Positions 30,214 through 40,723 are shown, counted from the first letter of the stretch. The stretch is 64,000 nucleotides of DNA from JAWLGJ01 sp041685145 (GCA_041685145.1 JAWLGJ010000011.1:1-64000); one strand, 5' to 3'. Notes: generated from the letters alone by a model not told the origin. Numbers and translations: made by a program.

Positions 30214-30900
30214 ATGCATTCCTGGCGGGCGCTTTTGGCGCTGGCGCCGGCGCTGGCTTTGTGGACGATCGAGGCCACGGCGCGGGAACGCTACGAATAC
30301 GACGAGTGGATCGCCGAGGACATTATGACCACCTGCGCCACCTGCCACGGCGAGTTCGGGCAGGGCGGCGGCGGCGGCGAGTATCCGCGCCTGGCGGGGC
30401 TGCCGCAGGCCTATCTGGCCGAGCAGATGCGGCTGTTCAAGACGCATGAGCGCGAGAACATCCCCATGATCCCTTACGCCAACGAGCGCGAACTGCCCGC
30501 CGAGGAGGTGTTCCACATCACCACCTATCTGTCGCGGCTGCGCCTGCCCACGCAACTGCCGCCCATCGACGAGGCCACCTACGACCCCCTGAAGCGGCTG
30601 AACATGGCCAAACGAATGCTGCAGATTCCGCGCGCCGAGGGCGACCTCGACCGCGGGCGCGCGCTTTACGACGAGTTGTGCGCCTCCTGCCACGGCAACA
30701 ACGGCTGGGGGCGGCGGGACACGCCGCAACTGGCGGGGCAGTACACCGAGTATCTGGGGCGGCAGATCGACGCCTACCGCCAGGGCGAGCGCGACCACAA
30801 GGGCGCCGAGAAGCTCTTTGCCGATCGCCCCGCCACCGACATGCGGGACATCCTGGCCTATATCTCCATCCTCGACGACGAACCCCGTTTCGTGGAGTGA
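30214..30900 (+). CDS. Diheme cytochrome c (c4-like), periplasmic
   Basis: A 228-residue secreted cytochrome with two CxxCH haem sites: C41-H45 (CATCH) and C156-H160 (CASCH). An N-terminal signal sequence (MHSWRALLALAPALALW) leads into the periplasm. The two-domain layout resembles cytochrome c4 or related diheme carriers that pass electrons between bc1 and terminal oxidases. GGAGGAGGGGGAG precedes the ATG. The gene is divergent from ccrM and carries an FNR-like box, so it may serve low-oxygen respiration. Confidence 0.9.
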   Translation: MHSWRALLALAPALALWTIEATARERYEYDEWIAEDIMTTCATCHGEFGQGGGGGEYPRLAGLPQAYLAEQMRLFKTHERENIPMIPYANERELPAEEVFHITTYLSRLRLPTQLPPIDEATYDPLKRLNMAKRMLQIPRAEGDLDRGRALYDELCASCHGNNGWGRRDTPQLAGQYTEYLGRQIDAYRQGERDHKGAEKLFADRPATDMRDILAYISILDDEPRFVE

Positions 30901-30915
30901 GGCGCAAACGGCGGC

Positions 30916-31554
30916 CTACAGGTCGAACAGCACCGCCTGCGGCTCGGCCGCAAGGCCCAGCCACCGCGCGACGGGGGCGAAGCTGCGGCGGTGGTGGGGG
31001 GTGACACCCAGGCGCTCCAGGGCGGCGAGATGGCCGGCGGTGGCGTAGCCGGCGTTGGTGTCCCAGCCATAGCCGGGGAAAGCCAGCGCCAGCTCCGCCA
31101 TCATGCGGTCGCGCGTCACCTTGGCGATGATCGAGGCCGCCGCCACCGAGACGCTGAGGGCATCGCCATTCACCAGGCAGTGGGTGCGGCAGGGCAGGGG
31201 CGGCTTCTGGTTGCCGTCCACCAGGGCGCAATCGACGGCCGCGCCCAGGCCCTCGTAGGCGCGGCTCATGGCCAGGAAGGTGGCGCGCAGGACGTTGACG
31301 CGGTCGATCTCGGCCACGCTGGCGACGCCGACGCCGACGCGGCCGTGGTGCTGGACAAGGTCGAACAGGGCCTCGCGCTGGGCGCGGCCCAGGCGCTTGG
31401 AGTCGTCGAGCGTATCCAGCAGGGCCACCGGCAGGCCCCGGCGCTCCAGCACCACCGCCGCCGCCACCACCGGGCCGGCCAGCGGCCCGCGCCCGGCCTC
31501 GTCGATGCCGGCGACGACGCCGCCCAGCGCGCTCTCGTGCTCGAAATCCGGCAA
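30916..31554 (-). CDS. rnhB: Ribonuclease HII
   Basis: A 212-residue RNase HII, which incises DNA at embedded ribonucleotides. The catalytic acid pair is in VVAGIDEAGRGPLAGPVV. DALSVSVAAASIIAKVTRDRMM is the second family motif, and YGWDTNAGYATAGHLAAL the third. It is convergent with the cytochrome gene. ccrM, its common neighbour in alphaproteobacteria, lies one gene away. Confidence 0.95.
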   Translation of the reverse strand: MPDFEHESALGGVVAGIDEAGRGPLAGPVVAAAVVLERRGLPVALLDTLDDSKRLGRAQREALFDLVQHHGRVGVGVASVAEIDRVNVLRATFLAMSRAYEGLGAAVDCALVDGNQKPPLPCRTHCLVNGDALSVSVAAASIIAKVTRDRMMAELALAFPGYGWDTNAGYATAGHLAALERLGVTPHHRRSFAPVARWLGLAAEPQAVLFDL

Positions 31555-31650
31555 CGCCCCTCTCCCCGCCGCGTCGCATCCGGTATGCCGCAGCCGGGGG
31601 CGCCGCGCAAGGGCGGGGGCGTTGCCTGGGGCGGGATCCGATTTCGGGGG

Positions 31651-32226
31651 TCAGGTCTCCTGGTGCGGCGGCGACACCCATACCTTCGAGGCGTGGGGGC
31701 CGTTGTCGGCCATCGCCTCGACGTAATGCACCGGCGTGCCGGGGCGCATGTCCTCGAGCTGCACGTCCATGATGCTGTTGCGGTGGAAATAGAGCTGCGA
31801 GCCCGTCGCCGTCATCAGGAAGCCGAAGTCGCGCTCGGGGTGCACCTCGCTGACCTGGCCGTGGAAGAGGGCGTCGTGGGGCTTGACCTCGACGCCGCCC
31901 AGCTTCTGCTTGTAGCTGACCAACTGGCGTTCGGCGGCGTCGAAGGCGTCGCGGATGGCCTTGTAGAGATCGGGGTTGGCGTAGCGTTCCTTGGGCTTGT
32001 GCGGTTCCTTGTTAACCATCAGTTCGCCGCGCGGCACGCCCATGTTGATGGTGACGGTGTAGACATTGCCCTTGCGGTGCTGGCGGTGGGGCGCCTCCAC
32101 CGCGACCCGGCAACTGGTCAGGCGGTCGTACAGCCGTTCCAGGCGGGCGGCACGTTCGCGGATGGCCGCCTCGATGGCCTCGGAGGAATCGATGTTGTGG
32201 AAACGGATCTCCAGGGGGACGTCCAT
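31651..32226 (-). CDS. HPF/RaiA ribosome-associated domain fused to a cold-shock domain
   Basis: A 191-residue two-domain protein. The first about 110 residues resemble HPF/RaiA ribosome hibernation factors (LEIRFHNIDSSEAIEAAIRERAARLERLYDRLTSCRVAVEAP; LYKAIRDAFDAAERQL). The last about 70 residues form a cold-shock (CspA-like) fold, VSEVHPERDFGFLMTATGSQLYFHRNSIMD. This suggests binding to ribosomes or RNA under stress, by inference only. ATG 32226 has GGAAGGG 7 bp upstream; an ATG five codons earlier would place that site inside the gene. It lies upstream of rnhB on the same strand. Confidence 0.85.
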   Translation of the reverse strand: MDVPLEIRFHNIDSSEAIEAAIRERAARLERLYDRLTSCRVAVEAPHRQHRKGNVYTVTINMGVPRGELMVNKEPHKPKERYANPDLYKAIRDAFDAAERQLVSYKQKLGGVEVKPHDALFHGQVSEVHPERDFGFLMTATGSQLYFHRNSIMDVQLEDMRPGTPVHYVEAMADNGPHASKVWVSPPHQET

Positions 32227-32481
32227 CGCGGGCCCTTCCATCTCGTGGACCGTTCACCCCTAGACGTATGCCTCCGGCAGGCGGTTTCCAGCACCCCTCC
32301 GGCGCGTCCTCGACAATTGGTCAGGTTGCCCCCGGCCGGGCGCATGGCCATCATCGAAAAAGGGCTAGGCGGCGGTGCATTTTTGGCCCTGGAAACCGCC
32401 GCCATTTGCTATCCTGGGGGCGTCGCTTGTGCGGGGCGATTGTTGCAATTCGATGTTAATGCGCGGACAAATAAAGAAAAA

Positions 32482-32772
32482 ATGGTGGGCAAGATGACGG
32501 TGGCGGCGGAAATCGACCGGGCGGCGAAGGAACTGGTGGACCGCTATGGCAAGGAGGCGGTCGGCTTCGCCCGTCAGTGGGCGGAGAACCTTGCCCGCAA
32601 CGGCATGGTGCGCGAGGAGAGCGTCGCCCTGCGCGTCATGACCGCCGCCGAGCGCCTGCTCGACGAGCGCCTGCCCCGGCGCCCGCGCCTGTTTTCGCCG
32701 CTGGTATCGCCGCTGGCCTCGGTGGCCGGCACCACTTTTGGCTCCGGCCGCGCCAGCAGCCAGAGCGGCTGA
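32482..32772 (+). CDS. Hypothetical small protein
   Basis: A possible 96-residue protein, or 92 residues from ATG 32494. It has an amphipathic helical N-terminal part (EIDRAAKELVDRYGKEAVGFARQWAENLARNGMVREESVALRVMTAAERLL shows regular charge spacing) and a Pro/Arg-rich, low-complexity tail. I recognise no family. Codon use is consistent with real coding, with high third-position GC, but the start region is AT-rich and lacks a clear ribosome binding site. It stands alone, divergent from the HPF fusion gene and convergent with trmL. The 255-bp gap before it is AT-rich near its start and holds no other recognisable element. Confidence 0.6.
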   Translation: MVGKMTVAAEIDRAAKELVDRYGKEAVGFARQWAENLARNGMVREESVALRVMTAAERLLDERLPRRPRLFSPLVSPLASVAGTTFGSGRASSQSG

Positions 32773-32819
32773 CGATTCTCCCTGTTTCCGGCTTTTCCGC
32801 GCCGTCGGCACGCCGTCGC

Positions 32820-32837
32820 GCTTGACGCATGTCAAGC
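32820..32837. promoter_or_regulatory. FNR-like palindrome between convergent genes
   Basis: GCTTGAC-GCAT-GTCAAGC is a perfect 7-bp inverted repeat that contains TTGA-N6-TCAA. It overlaps the trmL stop codon, about 50 bp past the end of the small hypothetical gene, so it is not in a normal promoter position. No T-run follows, so it does not look like a terminator. Confidence 0.3.
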
Positions 32838-33290
32838 CGTGCCGGGGGCGAATCCGTCAATTTGGCGCCGCGCCTCGCCCAGCACCACCGCCGCTGCGGT
32901 GGCGACGTTGAGCGAGCGCGCCCCCGCGACCATCGGCACGCGCAGGCGCGCGTGGGCGGCGGCGTGAACCTCCGGCGGCGCGCCGACGCTCTCGCGCCCC
33001 AGCAGCAGCGTGTCGTCGGCGCGGAAGGCGAAGTCGACATGAGGCGTGCCGCCAGTGGTCAGAAGAACCAGGCGGCCATCGGGCCGTGTACGCAAGAATT
33101 CGTTCCACGAGGCATATTGTTGTATTTGCAACAATTCCAGATAATCCATTGCCGCGCGGCGCAGGCGACGGTCGTCGAGAACGAAGCCGCAAGGCCCGAT
33201 CAAGTCGACGGCGGCGCCCAGGCACGCGGCAAGCCGAAACACGGCGCCGGCGTTCTGCGGGATATCCGGTTGGAACAGTGCGATGCGCAT
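32832..33290 (-). CDS. trmL: tRNA (cytidine(34)-2'-O)-methyltransferase
   Basis: A 152-residue SPOUT methyltransferase of the TrmL (YibK) type, which 2'-O-methylates the wobble base of tRNA-Leu. N-terminal ALFQPDIPQNAGAVFRLAACLG and the knot region LLLGRESVGAPPEVH...RVPMVAGARSLNVATAAAVVLGEARRQ identify it. A short stretch of low-GC codons (TTG, CAA, ATA, TAT) runs through residues around LELLQIQQYASW. trmL divergent from petABC is a common alphaproteobacterial arrangement. Confidence 0.93.
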   Translation of the reverse strand: MRIALFQPDIPQNAGAVFRLAACLGAAVDLIGPCGFVLDDRRLRRAAMDYLELLQIQQYASWNEFLRTRPDGRLVLLTTGGTPHVDFAFRADDTLLLGRESVGAPPEVHAAAHARLRVPMVAGARSLNVATAAAVVLGEARRQIDGFAPGTA

Positions 33291-33486
33291 TGGTGGTGTC
33301 CGATTACCTGCCGCCGTCGTAGGAAAGCTTCCCTCGCGTGGAAAATTGAATTATACCCGTTGGCCCAAGAAGGCGGTCGGGTGAATTCCGTCCCCGGGGC
33401 ATGGGTGCCGGGGCCGTGCGCGCACCGGCGCCGCCTTCCAAGAAACAAGAACCACATCCCAAGCGGTGCAAGGAAGAGGAACTGTT

Positions 33487-34041
33487 ATGGCTGAACCGGC
33501 AACGCATGCCCACGGCGCTTCGGGGCAGGGGGAAAGCCGCCGCGACTTTCTTCTGTATGCCACCTGGGCCGTCGGTGCGGTTGGCACCGCCGCTGCCCTG
33601 TGGCCCTTCGTCCACAGCATGAACCCCGCCGCCGACACGCTGGCGCTGTCGACGGTCGACGTGGATCTGACGCCCATCGAGGAGGGGCAGTCGATCACCG
33701 TCATGTGGCGCGGCAAACCGGTGTTCATCCGTTACCGCACCCCGGCCGAGATCGAGGCGGCGCGGGCGGTGAACGTCGACGACCTGCCGGACCCGCAACC
33801 CGATGAAGAGCGGGTCATCGAGCCGCAGTGGCTGGTGCAGGTCGGCGTGTGCACGCATCTGGGCTGCATTCCGCTGGGCCAGAAGCCCGCCGACCCCAAG
33901 GGGGATTTCGGCGGCTGGTTCTGCCCGTGCCACGGCTCGCACTACGATACCTCGGGCCGCATCCGCAAGGGACCGGCCCCGGCGAACCTGGAGGTGCCGG
34001 AATATGCCTTCCTCGACGACACCACGGTCCGCATTGGCTAG
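33487..34041 (+). CDS. petA: Ubiquinol-cytochrome c reductase Rieske iron-sulfur subunit
   Basis: A 184-residue Rieske protein of the bc1 complex. The twin-arginine-type anchor [14 protein letters not shown] leads to one membrane helix. Box I CTHLGC supplies C122 and H124, box [11 protein letters not shown] supplies C146 and H149, and C127/C148 form the disulfide. ATG 33487 follows AGGAAGAGGA. The 196-bp gap before it includes GC-rich inverted repeats around 33400-33440, which could structure the leader. It is the first gene of petABC. Confidence 0.97.
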   Translation: MAEPATHAHGASGQGESRRDFLLYATWAVGAVGTAAALWPFVHSMNPAADTLALSTVDVDLTPIEEGQSITVMWRGKPVFIRYRTPAEIEAARAVNVDDLPDPQPDEERVIEPQWLVQVGVCTHLGCIPLGQKPADPKGDFGGWFCPCHGSHYDTSGRIRKGPAPANLEVPEYAFLDDTTVRIG

Positions 34042-34053
34042 GGGAGCGGAAGC

Positions 34054-35313
34054 GTGAGCGGCTACAAATTCAACAATCGGGTGGTCCAGTGGGTCGACGA
34101 CCGGCTGCCCGTGTTCAGCGTGCTGTACCACAGCACGGTGGACTATCCGACGCCCAGGAACCTGAACTACTGGTGGAATTACGGCTCGCTGGCCCTGTTC
34201 GCGCTGGTGGTGATGATCGTCACCGGCATCTTCCTGGCCATGAGCTACACCCCCCATGTCGAGCACGCCTTCGAAAGCGTCGAGCGCATTCGCCGTGACG
34301 TGAACTATGGCTGGCTGATCCAGTACCTGCACATGAACGGCGCCTCAATGTTCTTCATCGTGGTCTACATCCACCTGTTCCGCGGCCTCTATTATGGTTC
34401 GTACAAGGCGCCGCGCGAGGTGCTGTGGTGGCTGGGCGTCATCATCCTGCTGCTGATGATGGCCACCGCCTTCATGGGCTATGTGCTGCCGTGGGGGCAG
34501 ATGAGCTTCTGGGGCGCCACGGTGATCACCAACCTGTTCTCGGCGATTCCGGTGGTCGGCGACGCCATCGTCACCTGGCTGTGGGGCGGCTTCTCGGTGG
34601 ACAACCCCACCCTCAACCGCTTCTTCTCGCTGCACTACCTGCTGCCGTTCGTGATCGCGGCGGTGGTGTTCCTGCATCTGGTGGCGCTGCACACGACGAA
34701 GTCGAACAACCCGCTGGGCATCGACCCGACGGGCCCGCAGGACACCATCCCGTTCCACCCCTACTACACCATCAAGGACATGTACGGGGTGGGCGTCTTC
34801 CTGCTGTTCTTCCTGTACTTCGTCTTCTTCGCGCCGAACGTCCTCGGCCACCCGGACAACTTCATCCCGGCCGACCCGATGGTGACGCCGCCGCACATCG
34901 TGCCGGAATGGTACTTCCTGCCGTTCTACGCCATCCTGCGGGCGGTGCCCGACAAGCTGGGCGGCGTGGTGCTGATGTTCGCGGCCATCGTCGTGCTGTT
35001 CTTCCTGCCCTGGCTGGACAGCTCGCGGGTGCGCAGCGCCCGGTTCCGGCCGATCTACAAGCAGTTCTTCTGGCTGCTGGTCCTGGACTGCATCGTGCTG
35101 GGCTGGGTGGGCGCCAATCCCCCCGAGGGCAGCTTCGTCCTCATCGGGCAGGTGGCCACCGTCTACTACTTCTTCCACTTCCTGGTGCTGCTGCCGCTGC
35201 TGGGCAAGTTCGAGAAGACGCGGCCCCTGCCGGCCAGCATCTCGGCGCCGGTGCTGAAGGGCGGCGGCAAGGTGGTCGCCGAGGCCAGCGCTCAGAGGAT
35301 GGAGAAGGCCTGA
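34054..35313 (+). CDS. petB: Cytochrome b of the bc1 complex
   Basis: A 419-residue cytochrome b with eight membrane helices, binding two b haems and the Qo/Qi quinone sites. Key stretches are [21 protein letters not shown], the Qo loop [16 protein letters not shown], and [13 protein letters not shown] (PEWY motif). The start is GTG after GGGGAGCGG. The stop overlaps the petC start by 1 nt (TGATG). Confidence 0.97.
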   Translation: MSGYKFNNRVVQWVDDRLPVFSVLYHSTVDYPTPRNLNYWWNYGSLALFALVVMIVTGIFLAMSYTPHVEHAFESVERIRRDVNYGWLIQYLHMNGASMFFIVVYIHLFRGLYYGSYKAPREVLWWLGVIILLLMMATAFMGYVLPWGQMSFWGATVITNLFSAIPVVGDAIVTWLWGGFSVDNPTLNRFFSLHYLLPFVIAAVVFLHLVALHTTKSNNPLGIDPTGPQDTIPFHPYYTIKDMYGVGVFLLFFLYFVFFAPNVLGHPDNFIPADPMVTPPHIVPEWYFLPFYAILRAVPDKLGGVVLMFAAIVVLFFLPWLDSSRVRSARFRPIYKQFFWLLVLDCIVLGWVGANPPEGSFVLIGQVATVYYFFHFLVLLPLLGKFEKTRPLPASISAPVLKGGGKVVAEASAQRMEKA

Positions 35314-36080
35314 TGCGGAAGTTCGTAGTCACCACCCTGGCGGCGGCGGGACTGGCCGTCGCCGCCACCGGCAGCATGGCCGCGGAAGGCCCGGGCGAGC
35401 TGCAAGACGTCAACTGGAGCTGGGAAGGCATTTTCGGCACCTATGACATCGACGCCGCCCGCCGCGGCTTCGAGGTCTTCGACATGGTGTGCGGCAACTG
35501 CCACGGCCTCGGCTTCGTCGCCTACCGCAACCTCCAGGCCCTCGGCTACAGCGAGGACGAGGTCAAGGAGATCGCGGCGCGGCGCGAGGTTCAGGATGGC
35601 TTCGACGATTTCGGCGACCCGTTGATGCGCCCGGCGCTGCCGTCGGACCGCTTCGTGCCGCCGTTCGAAAACGAGGCCATCGCACGCATGGCCAACAACG
35701 GCGCCCTGCCCCCGGACCTGAGCCTGATGACCAAGGCGCGCATGAACGGCGCCAACTACGTCTACAGCCTCATGCTGGGGTATCACGACGAGCCGCCCGA
35801 GGGCGTCGAGCTGATGCCGGGGATGTATTACAACGACGCCTTCCCCGGCCACCAGATCGCCATGCCGCCGCAGCTTTTCGAAGGCATGGTGGCCTATGCC
35901 GACGGCACCGAGGCGACGCCCGAGCAGATGGCCCTCGACATCACGACCTTCCTCAACTGGGCGGCCGAGCCCGAACTGGGCGAGCGCAAGAGCCTGGGCG
36001 TGAAGGTCATGCTGTTCCTGCTGGTCTTCACCGGGATGCTTTACGCCCTGAAGCGCAAGATCTGGGCCGACGTCCACTAA
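35313..36080 (+). CDS. petC: Cytochrome c1 of the bc1 complex
   Basis: A 255-residue cytochrome c1. A signal peptide ([23 protein letters not shown]) is followed by the haem site CGNCH at 60-64 and the c1 signature YSLMLGYHDEPPEGVELMPGMYYN. A C-terminal anchor helix (VMLFLLVFTGMLYALKRKIW) fixes it to the membrane. It hands electrons to soluble or membrane cytochromes, possibly the diheme cytochrome encoded 4 kb upstream. A strong terminator follows. Confidence 0.97.
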   Translation: MRKFVVTTLAAAGLAVAATGSMAAEGPGELQDVNWSWEGIFGTYDIDAARRGFEVFDMVCGNCHGLGFVAYRNLQALGYSEDEVKEIAARREVQDGFDDFGDPLMRPALPSDRFVPPFENEAIARMANNGALPPDLSLMTKARMNGANYVYSLMLGYHDEPPEGVELMPGMYYNDAFPGHQIAMPPQLFEGMVAYADGTEATPEQMALDITTFLNWAAEPELGERKSLGVKVMLFLLVFTGMLYALKRKIWADVH

Positions 36081-36105
36081 ATACCGTTACCGTTGCGCGC
36101 GAATG

Positions 36106-36134
36106 CGGCCGCCGGCCTGTCCGGCGGCCGTTTT
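36106..36134 (+). terminator. Intrinsic terminator after petABC
   Basis: A perfect 10-bp GC-only stem (CGGCCGCCGG, 36106-36115; CCGGCGGCCG, 36121-36130) has a 5-nt loop and is followed by TTTT. It lies 25 bp past the petC stop. Confidence 0.85.
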
Positions 36135-36234
36135 GCGTCGGGCCCATACTTTCGATACCGGCTGCTTGGCCTCGACACCCTTGCCGCGACACGGTATCAC
36201 CGGGGCGGGCGGGTTGCTGCGGAAGGATCGGCAC

Positions 36235-37953
36235 GTGCTGTTCGAGAGCGTTTTTTATGAACTGTCGGTGTTGCTGATTTTCGCCGCCGGCGTCGCCTTC
36301 GTGGGCACGCTGCTGCGCCAGCCGCTGATCGTCTCGTTCATCGCCGCCGGCATCATTGCTGGCCCGTCCTTCCTGGACATCGCCCATTCCACCGAGCATC
36401 TGGAACTGCTGGCCGAGCTTGGCATCTCGCTGCTGCTGTTCGTGGTGGGGCTGAAGCTCGACCTGCACCTGATCCGCACCACCGGCACGGTGGCGCTGCT
36501 GACCGGGCTGGGGCAGGTGCTGTTCACCTCGGTCGTCGGCTATTTGATCTGCCTGGCGCTGGGCATGTCGCCGCTGGTCAGCGTCTATGTCGCCATCGCG
36601 CTGACCTTTTCCAGCACCATCATCATCGTCAAGCTGCTGTCCGACAAAGGCGAGATCGACTCGCTGCACGGCCGCGTCGCCCTGGGCTTCCTGATCGTCC
36701 AGGACATCGTCGTGGTGCTGGTAATGATCGTGCTGTCGGCCCTGGGGGTGGGCTCGGGCTCCTCCGACGGCCTGGCGATGCAATTGCTGACGGTGGTGCT
36801 GACCGGGGTGCTGATGCTGGCGGGGGTGGCCCTGTTCATCCGCTATGGGGCCGAACGCTTGCTGGAGCGCCTGGCCGGCGCGCCGGAACTGATGCTGGTG
36901 TTCGTCGTCGGCTTCGCCGTCGCCACCGCGTCGCTCAGCGACTACATGGGCTTCAGCAAGGAACTGGGCGCCTTCCTCGCCGGTGTGTCGCTGGCCTCGA
37001 CCTCGTATCGCGAGGTCATCGGCGGGCGCCTCGCGGGGCTGCGCGATTTCATGCTGCTGTTCTTCTTCCTGGGCCTGGGCGCGCATCTCGACCTGTCGAC
37101 GATCGGCGAGAGCCTGGGGGCGGCGGTGCTGCTGTCGCTGTTCGTGCTTATCGGCAACCCCTTCATCGTCATGGTGATCATGGGGACGATGGGCTACAGC
37201 AAGCGCACCGGCTTCCTGGCCGGGCTGACGGTGGCGCAGATCAGCGAGTTCTCGTTGATCTTCATCGCCCTGGGCGCGGCCTTGGGCCATGTGGGGGCGG
37301 TGGATGTCGGGCTGGTGACGCTGGTCGGCCTCATCACCATCGGTCTGTCCACCTATATGATCCTGTATTCCGGCTATCTTTACCGCTGGCTGGAACCCTG
37401 GCTGGGGGTGTTCGAGTTCCGCACCCCCTATCGCGAGCAGATGGGCGAGCCCGAAACCACCGCCACGCACACCGATGTCATCGTCTTCGGGCTGGGGCGG
37501 TTCGGCAACAACGTCGCCCGCGGCCTGCGCCAGCAGGGGCTGGAGGTGTTGGGCGTCGATTTCGACCCCGAGGTGGTGCGCCACTGGCAGGCACAGTCGC
37601 ACCCGGCCGTCTATGGCGACGCCAACGACACCAGCTATGTCGCGCTGCTGCCGCTGCAGCAGGCGCGCTGGGTCATCAGCACAATTCCCCCCCATCCCGC
37701 CGGCATCACCCAGGACGACCCCACCCTGACGCTGATGAAAACGCTGCGCGCCCACGGCTATCGCGGCCGGGTCGTCGCCACGGTGCAGCGGGCCGTCGAC
37801 GTGCCGCGCTACAAGCAGGCCGGGGCCGACGCCGTGCTGCTGCCCTTCGCCGACGCCGCCCACCGCGCCGTCGAGCAGATCATCCGCGCCGACGAGGAAG
37901 AGGCGGAGGAAGAGCGCGCGGGCGGCACCGCCGGCGGCACCCTGGCGGGATAG
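36235..37953 (+). CDS. CPA2 family cation:proton antiporter with RCK/TrkA-N domain
   Basis: A 572-residue KefB/YbaL-like antiporter. About 12 membrane helices form the Na+/H+ exchanger domain (VSFIAAGIIAGP; LELLAELGISLLLFVVGLKLD; SKELGAFLAGVSLAS). A cytoplasmic Rossmann RCK domain follows (VIVFGLGRFGNNVARGLRQQG, then VDFDPE). An acidic tail (ADEEEAEEERAGG) ends the protein. Members exchange K+ or Na+ for protons, often under ligand control. GTG 36235 is chosen because GGAAGGA lies 8 bp upstream; the open frame above it overlaps the petC terminator. Confidence 0.9.
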   Translation: MLFESVFYELSVLLIFAAGVAFVGTLLRQPLIVSFIAAGIIAGPSFLDIAHSTEHLELLAELGISLLLFVVGLKLDLHLIRTTGTVALLTGLGQVLFTSVVGYLICLALGMSPLVSVYVAIALTFSSTIIIVKLLSDKGEIDSLHGRVALGFLIVQDIVVVLVMIVLSALGVGSGSSDGLAMQLLTVVLTGVLMLAGVALFIRYGAERLLERLAGAPELMLVFVVGFAVATASLSDYMGFSKELGAFLAGVSLASTSYREVIGGRLAGLRDFMLLFFFLGLGAHLDLSTIGESLGAAVLLSLFVLIGNPFIVMVIMGTMGYSKRTGFLAGLTVAQISEFSLIFIALGAALGHVGAVDVGLVTLVGLITIGLSTYMILYSGYLYRWLEPWLGVFEFRTPYREQMGEPETTATHTDVIVFGLGRFGNNVARGLRQQGLEVLGVDFDPEVVRHWQAQSHPAVYGDANDTSYVALLPLQQARWVISTIPPHPAGITQDDPTLTLMKTLRAHGYRGRVVATVQRAVDVPRYKQAGADAVLLPFADAAHRAVEQIIRADEEEAEEERAGGTAGGTLAG

Positions 37954-38027
37954 GGGCGCCGCCGCGTTCTGGACAGCGGCGCATCGACGGGCTAACAAGC
38001 CTCGGACGGACAACAGCGGAGGCGGGC

Positions 38028-38909
<882 letters not shown>

Positions 38910-38910
38910 G

Positions 38911-40011
38911 ATGAAGATCGACGGCACCCCCTATCGCAGCATCTGGCCCGCCGCCGACGGCGCCGTCGAGGTCATCGACCAGACGCGCCTGCCACATGAA
39001 TTCGCGGTGATGCGGCTGGAAAGCGCCGACGACGCCGCGCGCGCCATCCGCGACATGGTGGTGCGGGGCGCGCCGCTGATCGGCGCCACCGCCGCCTACG
39101 ACATGGCGCTGGCGATGCGCGCCGATCCCGCCGACGCCAGCATCGCCGACGCCCACGCGCGGCTGCTGGCGACGCGGCCCACCGCCGTCAATCTGCGCTG
39201 GGCGCTGGACGACATGCGCGCCCGGCTGGCGCCGCTGCCGACGGCCAAGCGCGCCGCCGCGGCCTTCGCCCGTGCCGCGGAGATCTGTGACGAGGACGTC
39301 GCCATCAACGCCGCCATCGGCCGCCACGGCCTGGCGCTGTTGCGCCGCGCCTGGGAGGCCAAGGGCGGGGCCGGGCGGCTCAACGTCCTCACCCACTGCA
39401 ACGCCGGCTGGCTGGCGACGGTGGACTGGGGCACGGCGCTGGCGCCCATCTACATGGCCCATGACGCCGGCCTTCCGGTGCATGTGTGGGTGGACGAGAC
39501 GCGGCCGCGCAACCAGGGCGCGGCGCTGACGGCATGGGAACTGGGCCGCCACGGCGTGGCGCACACGGTGATCGTCGACAATGCCGGCGGCCTGCTGATG
39601 CAGCGCGGCGAGGTCGATGTGTGCATCGTCGGCACCGACCGCACCACCGCCGCCGGCGACGTCTGCAACAAGATCGGCACCTATCTCAAGGCGCTGGCCG
39701 CCCATGACACCGGCGTGCCCTTCTATGTCGCCCTTCCCAGCCCGACCATCGACTGGACCATCGAGGACGGCACCGCCATCCCCATCGAGCAGCGCGACGC
39801 CGCCGAGGTCACCCATGTCGTCGGCCGCACCGGCGAGGGTGCCGTGGCGGCGGTGGCGGTCACCCCGCCCGACAGCCCCGCCGGCAACTACGCCTTCGAC
39901 GTTACCCCGGCGCGGCTGGTCACGGCGCTGGTGACCGAACGCGGCGTCTGCCCGGCCAGCCGCGCCGGCCTGCGCGCCCTGTTCCCCGAACACGCGGCGG
40001 CGGCGCCATGA
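38911..40011 (+). CDS. mtnA: S-methyl-5-thioribose-1-phosphate isomerase
   Basis: A 366-residue isomerase that turns methylthioribose-1-phosphate into methylthioribulose-1-phosphate. Family motifs are [13 protein letters not shown], the catalytic cysteine region [10 protein letters not shown], and the catalytic aspartate region [20 protein letters not shown]. It is related to eIF2B alpha-like proteins. The stop overlaps the aldolase start as ATGA, so the product is handed to the next enzyme by a coupled gene. Confidence 0.95.
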   Translation: MKIDGTPYRSIWPAADGAVEVIDQTRLPHEFAVMRLESADDAARAIRDMVVRGAPLIGATAAYDMALAMRADPADASIADAHARLLATRPTAVNLRWALDDMRARLAPLPTAKRAAAAFARAAEICDEDVAINAAIGRHGLALLRRAWEAKGGAGRLNVLTHCNAGWLATVDWGTALAPIYMAHDAGLPVHVWVDETRPRNQGAALTAWELGRHGVAHTVIVDNAGGLLMQRGEVDVCIVGTDRTTAAGDVCNKIGTYLKALAAHDTGVPFYVALPSPTIDWTIEDGTAIPIEQRDAAEVTHVVGRTGEGAVAAVAVTPPDSPAGNYAFDVTPARLVTALVTERGVCPASRAGLRALFPEHAAAAP

Positions 40012-40667
40012 TGGCGGCCGAAAGCGACAGCCTCGCCCGGCACAAGGTCGTCGAGGCCGCCGGGCAGCTTATCCGCCTGGGGCTGAACAAGGGCAGTTCC
40101 GGCAATGTCGGCCTGCGCTGGCGCGACGGCTTCCTGGTCACGCCCTCGGGCCTGCCGCCGGAACGGATGTCCATTCACGATATCGTCTTCGTCGACGCCG
40201 ACGGCGACACGCGCGGGCGGCGGCGCCCCTCCAGCGAATGGCGGTTCCACCGCGACATCCTGACGGCGCGGCCCGATATCGGCGCCGTGGTGCACGCCCA
40301 CAGCCCCTTTTGCACCACCCTGGCCGTGCTGTCGCGGCCCATTCCCGCCTTTCACTACATGGTGGCGGTGGCCGGGGGCAGCGATATCCGCTGCGCCCCC
40401 TACGCCACCTTCGGCAGCCAGGAACTGTCCGATCGCGCCGTGGCGGCGCTGGTCGGGCGCAAGGCCTGCCTGCTGGCCCATCACGGCATGATCGCGCTGG
40501 GCCGCGACCTCGACGAGGCCCTGGCCATCGCCGTCGAGGTCGAATCCCTGGCCGAGCAATACTGGCGCGCGCTGCAGATTCGCGAGCCGGCGCGCCTGCC
40601 CGAGGACGAGATGCAGCGGGTGCTGGAGAAGTTCAAGGGCTACGGCCGCGACGCCCAGCCGGGTTGA
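40008..40667 (+). CDS. ald2: Class II aldolase, probable methylthioribulose-1-phosphate aldolase
   Basis: A 219-residue zinc aldolase of the fuculose-1-phosphate aldolase/adducin family. Predicted catalytic Glu is E77 ([10 protein letters not shown]); zinc ligands are H96 and H98 ([11 protein letters not shown]) and H159 (AHHGMIALG). In Rhodospirillum rubrum a class II aldolase in the same gene order splits 5-methylthioribulose-1-phosphate into DHAP and methylthioacetaldehyde (DHAP shunt). The gene order here supports that role. The main alternative is MtnB dehydratase, which has the same fold, but the other MtnB-pathway genes (mtnC, mtnD, mtnW) are not seen nearby. Confidence 0.75.
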   Translation: MMAAESDSLARHKVVEAAGQLIRLGLNKGSSGNVGLRWRDGFLVTPSGLPPERMSIHDIVFVDADGDTRGRRRPSSEWRFHRDILTARPDIGAVVHAHSPFCTTLAVLSRPIPAFHYMVAVAGGSDIRCAPYATFGSQELSDRAVAALVGRKACLLAHHGMIALGRDLDEALAIAVEVESLAEQYWRALQIREPARLPEDEMQRVLEKFKGYGRDAQPG

Positions 40668-40723
40668 CTCCGCGACGGCGTTCGGTCTCTTCTGGGTGCC
40701 TTTCGAGGCGCGAAGGAAGGGGC

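Noticed and set aside
33380..33440. GC-rich inverted repeats before petA as a terminator
   Set aside because: The stems lack a T-run and lie upstream of the petA ribosome binding site, so they may structure the leader but do not look like a terminator.
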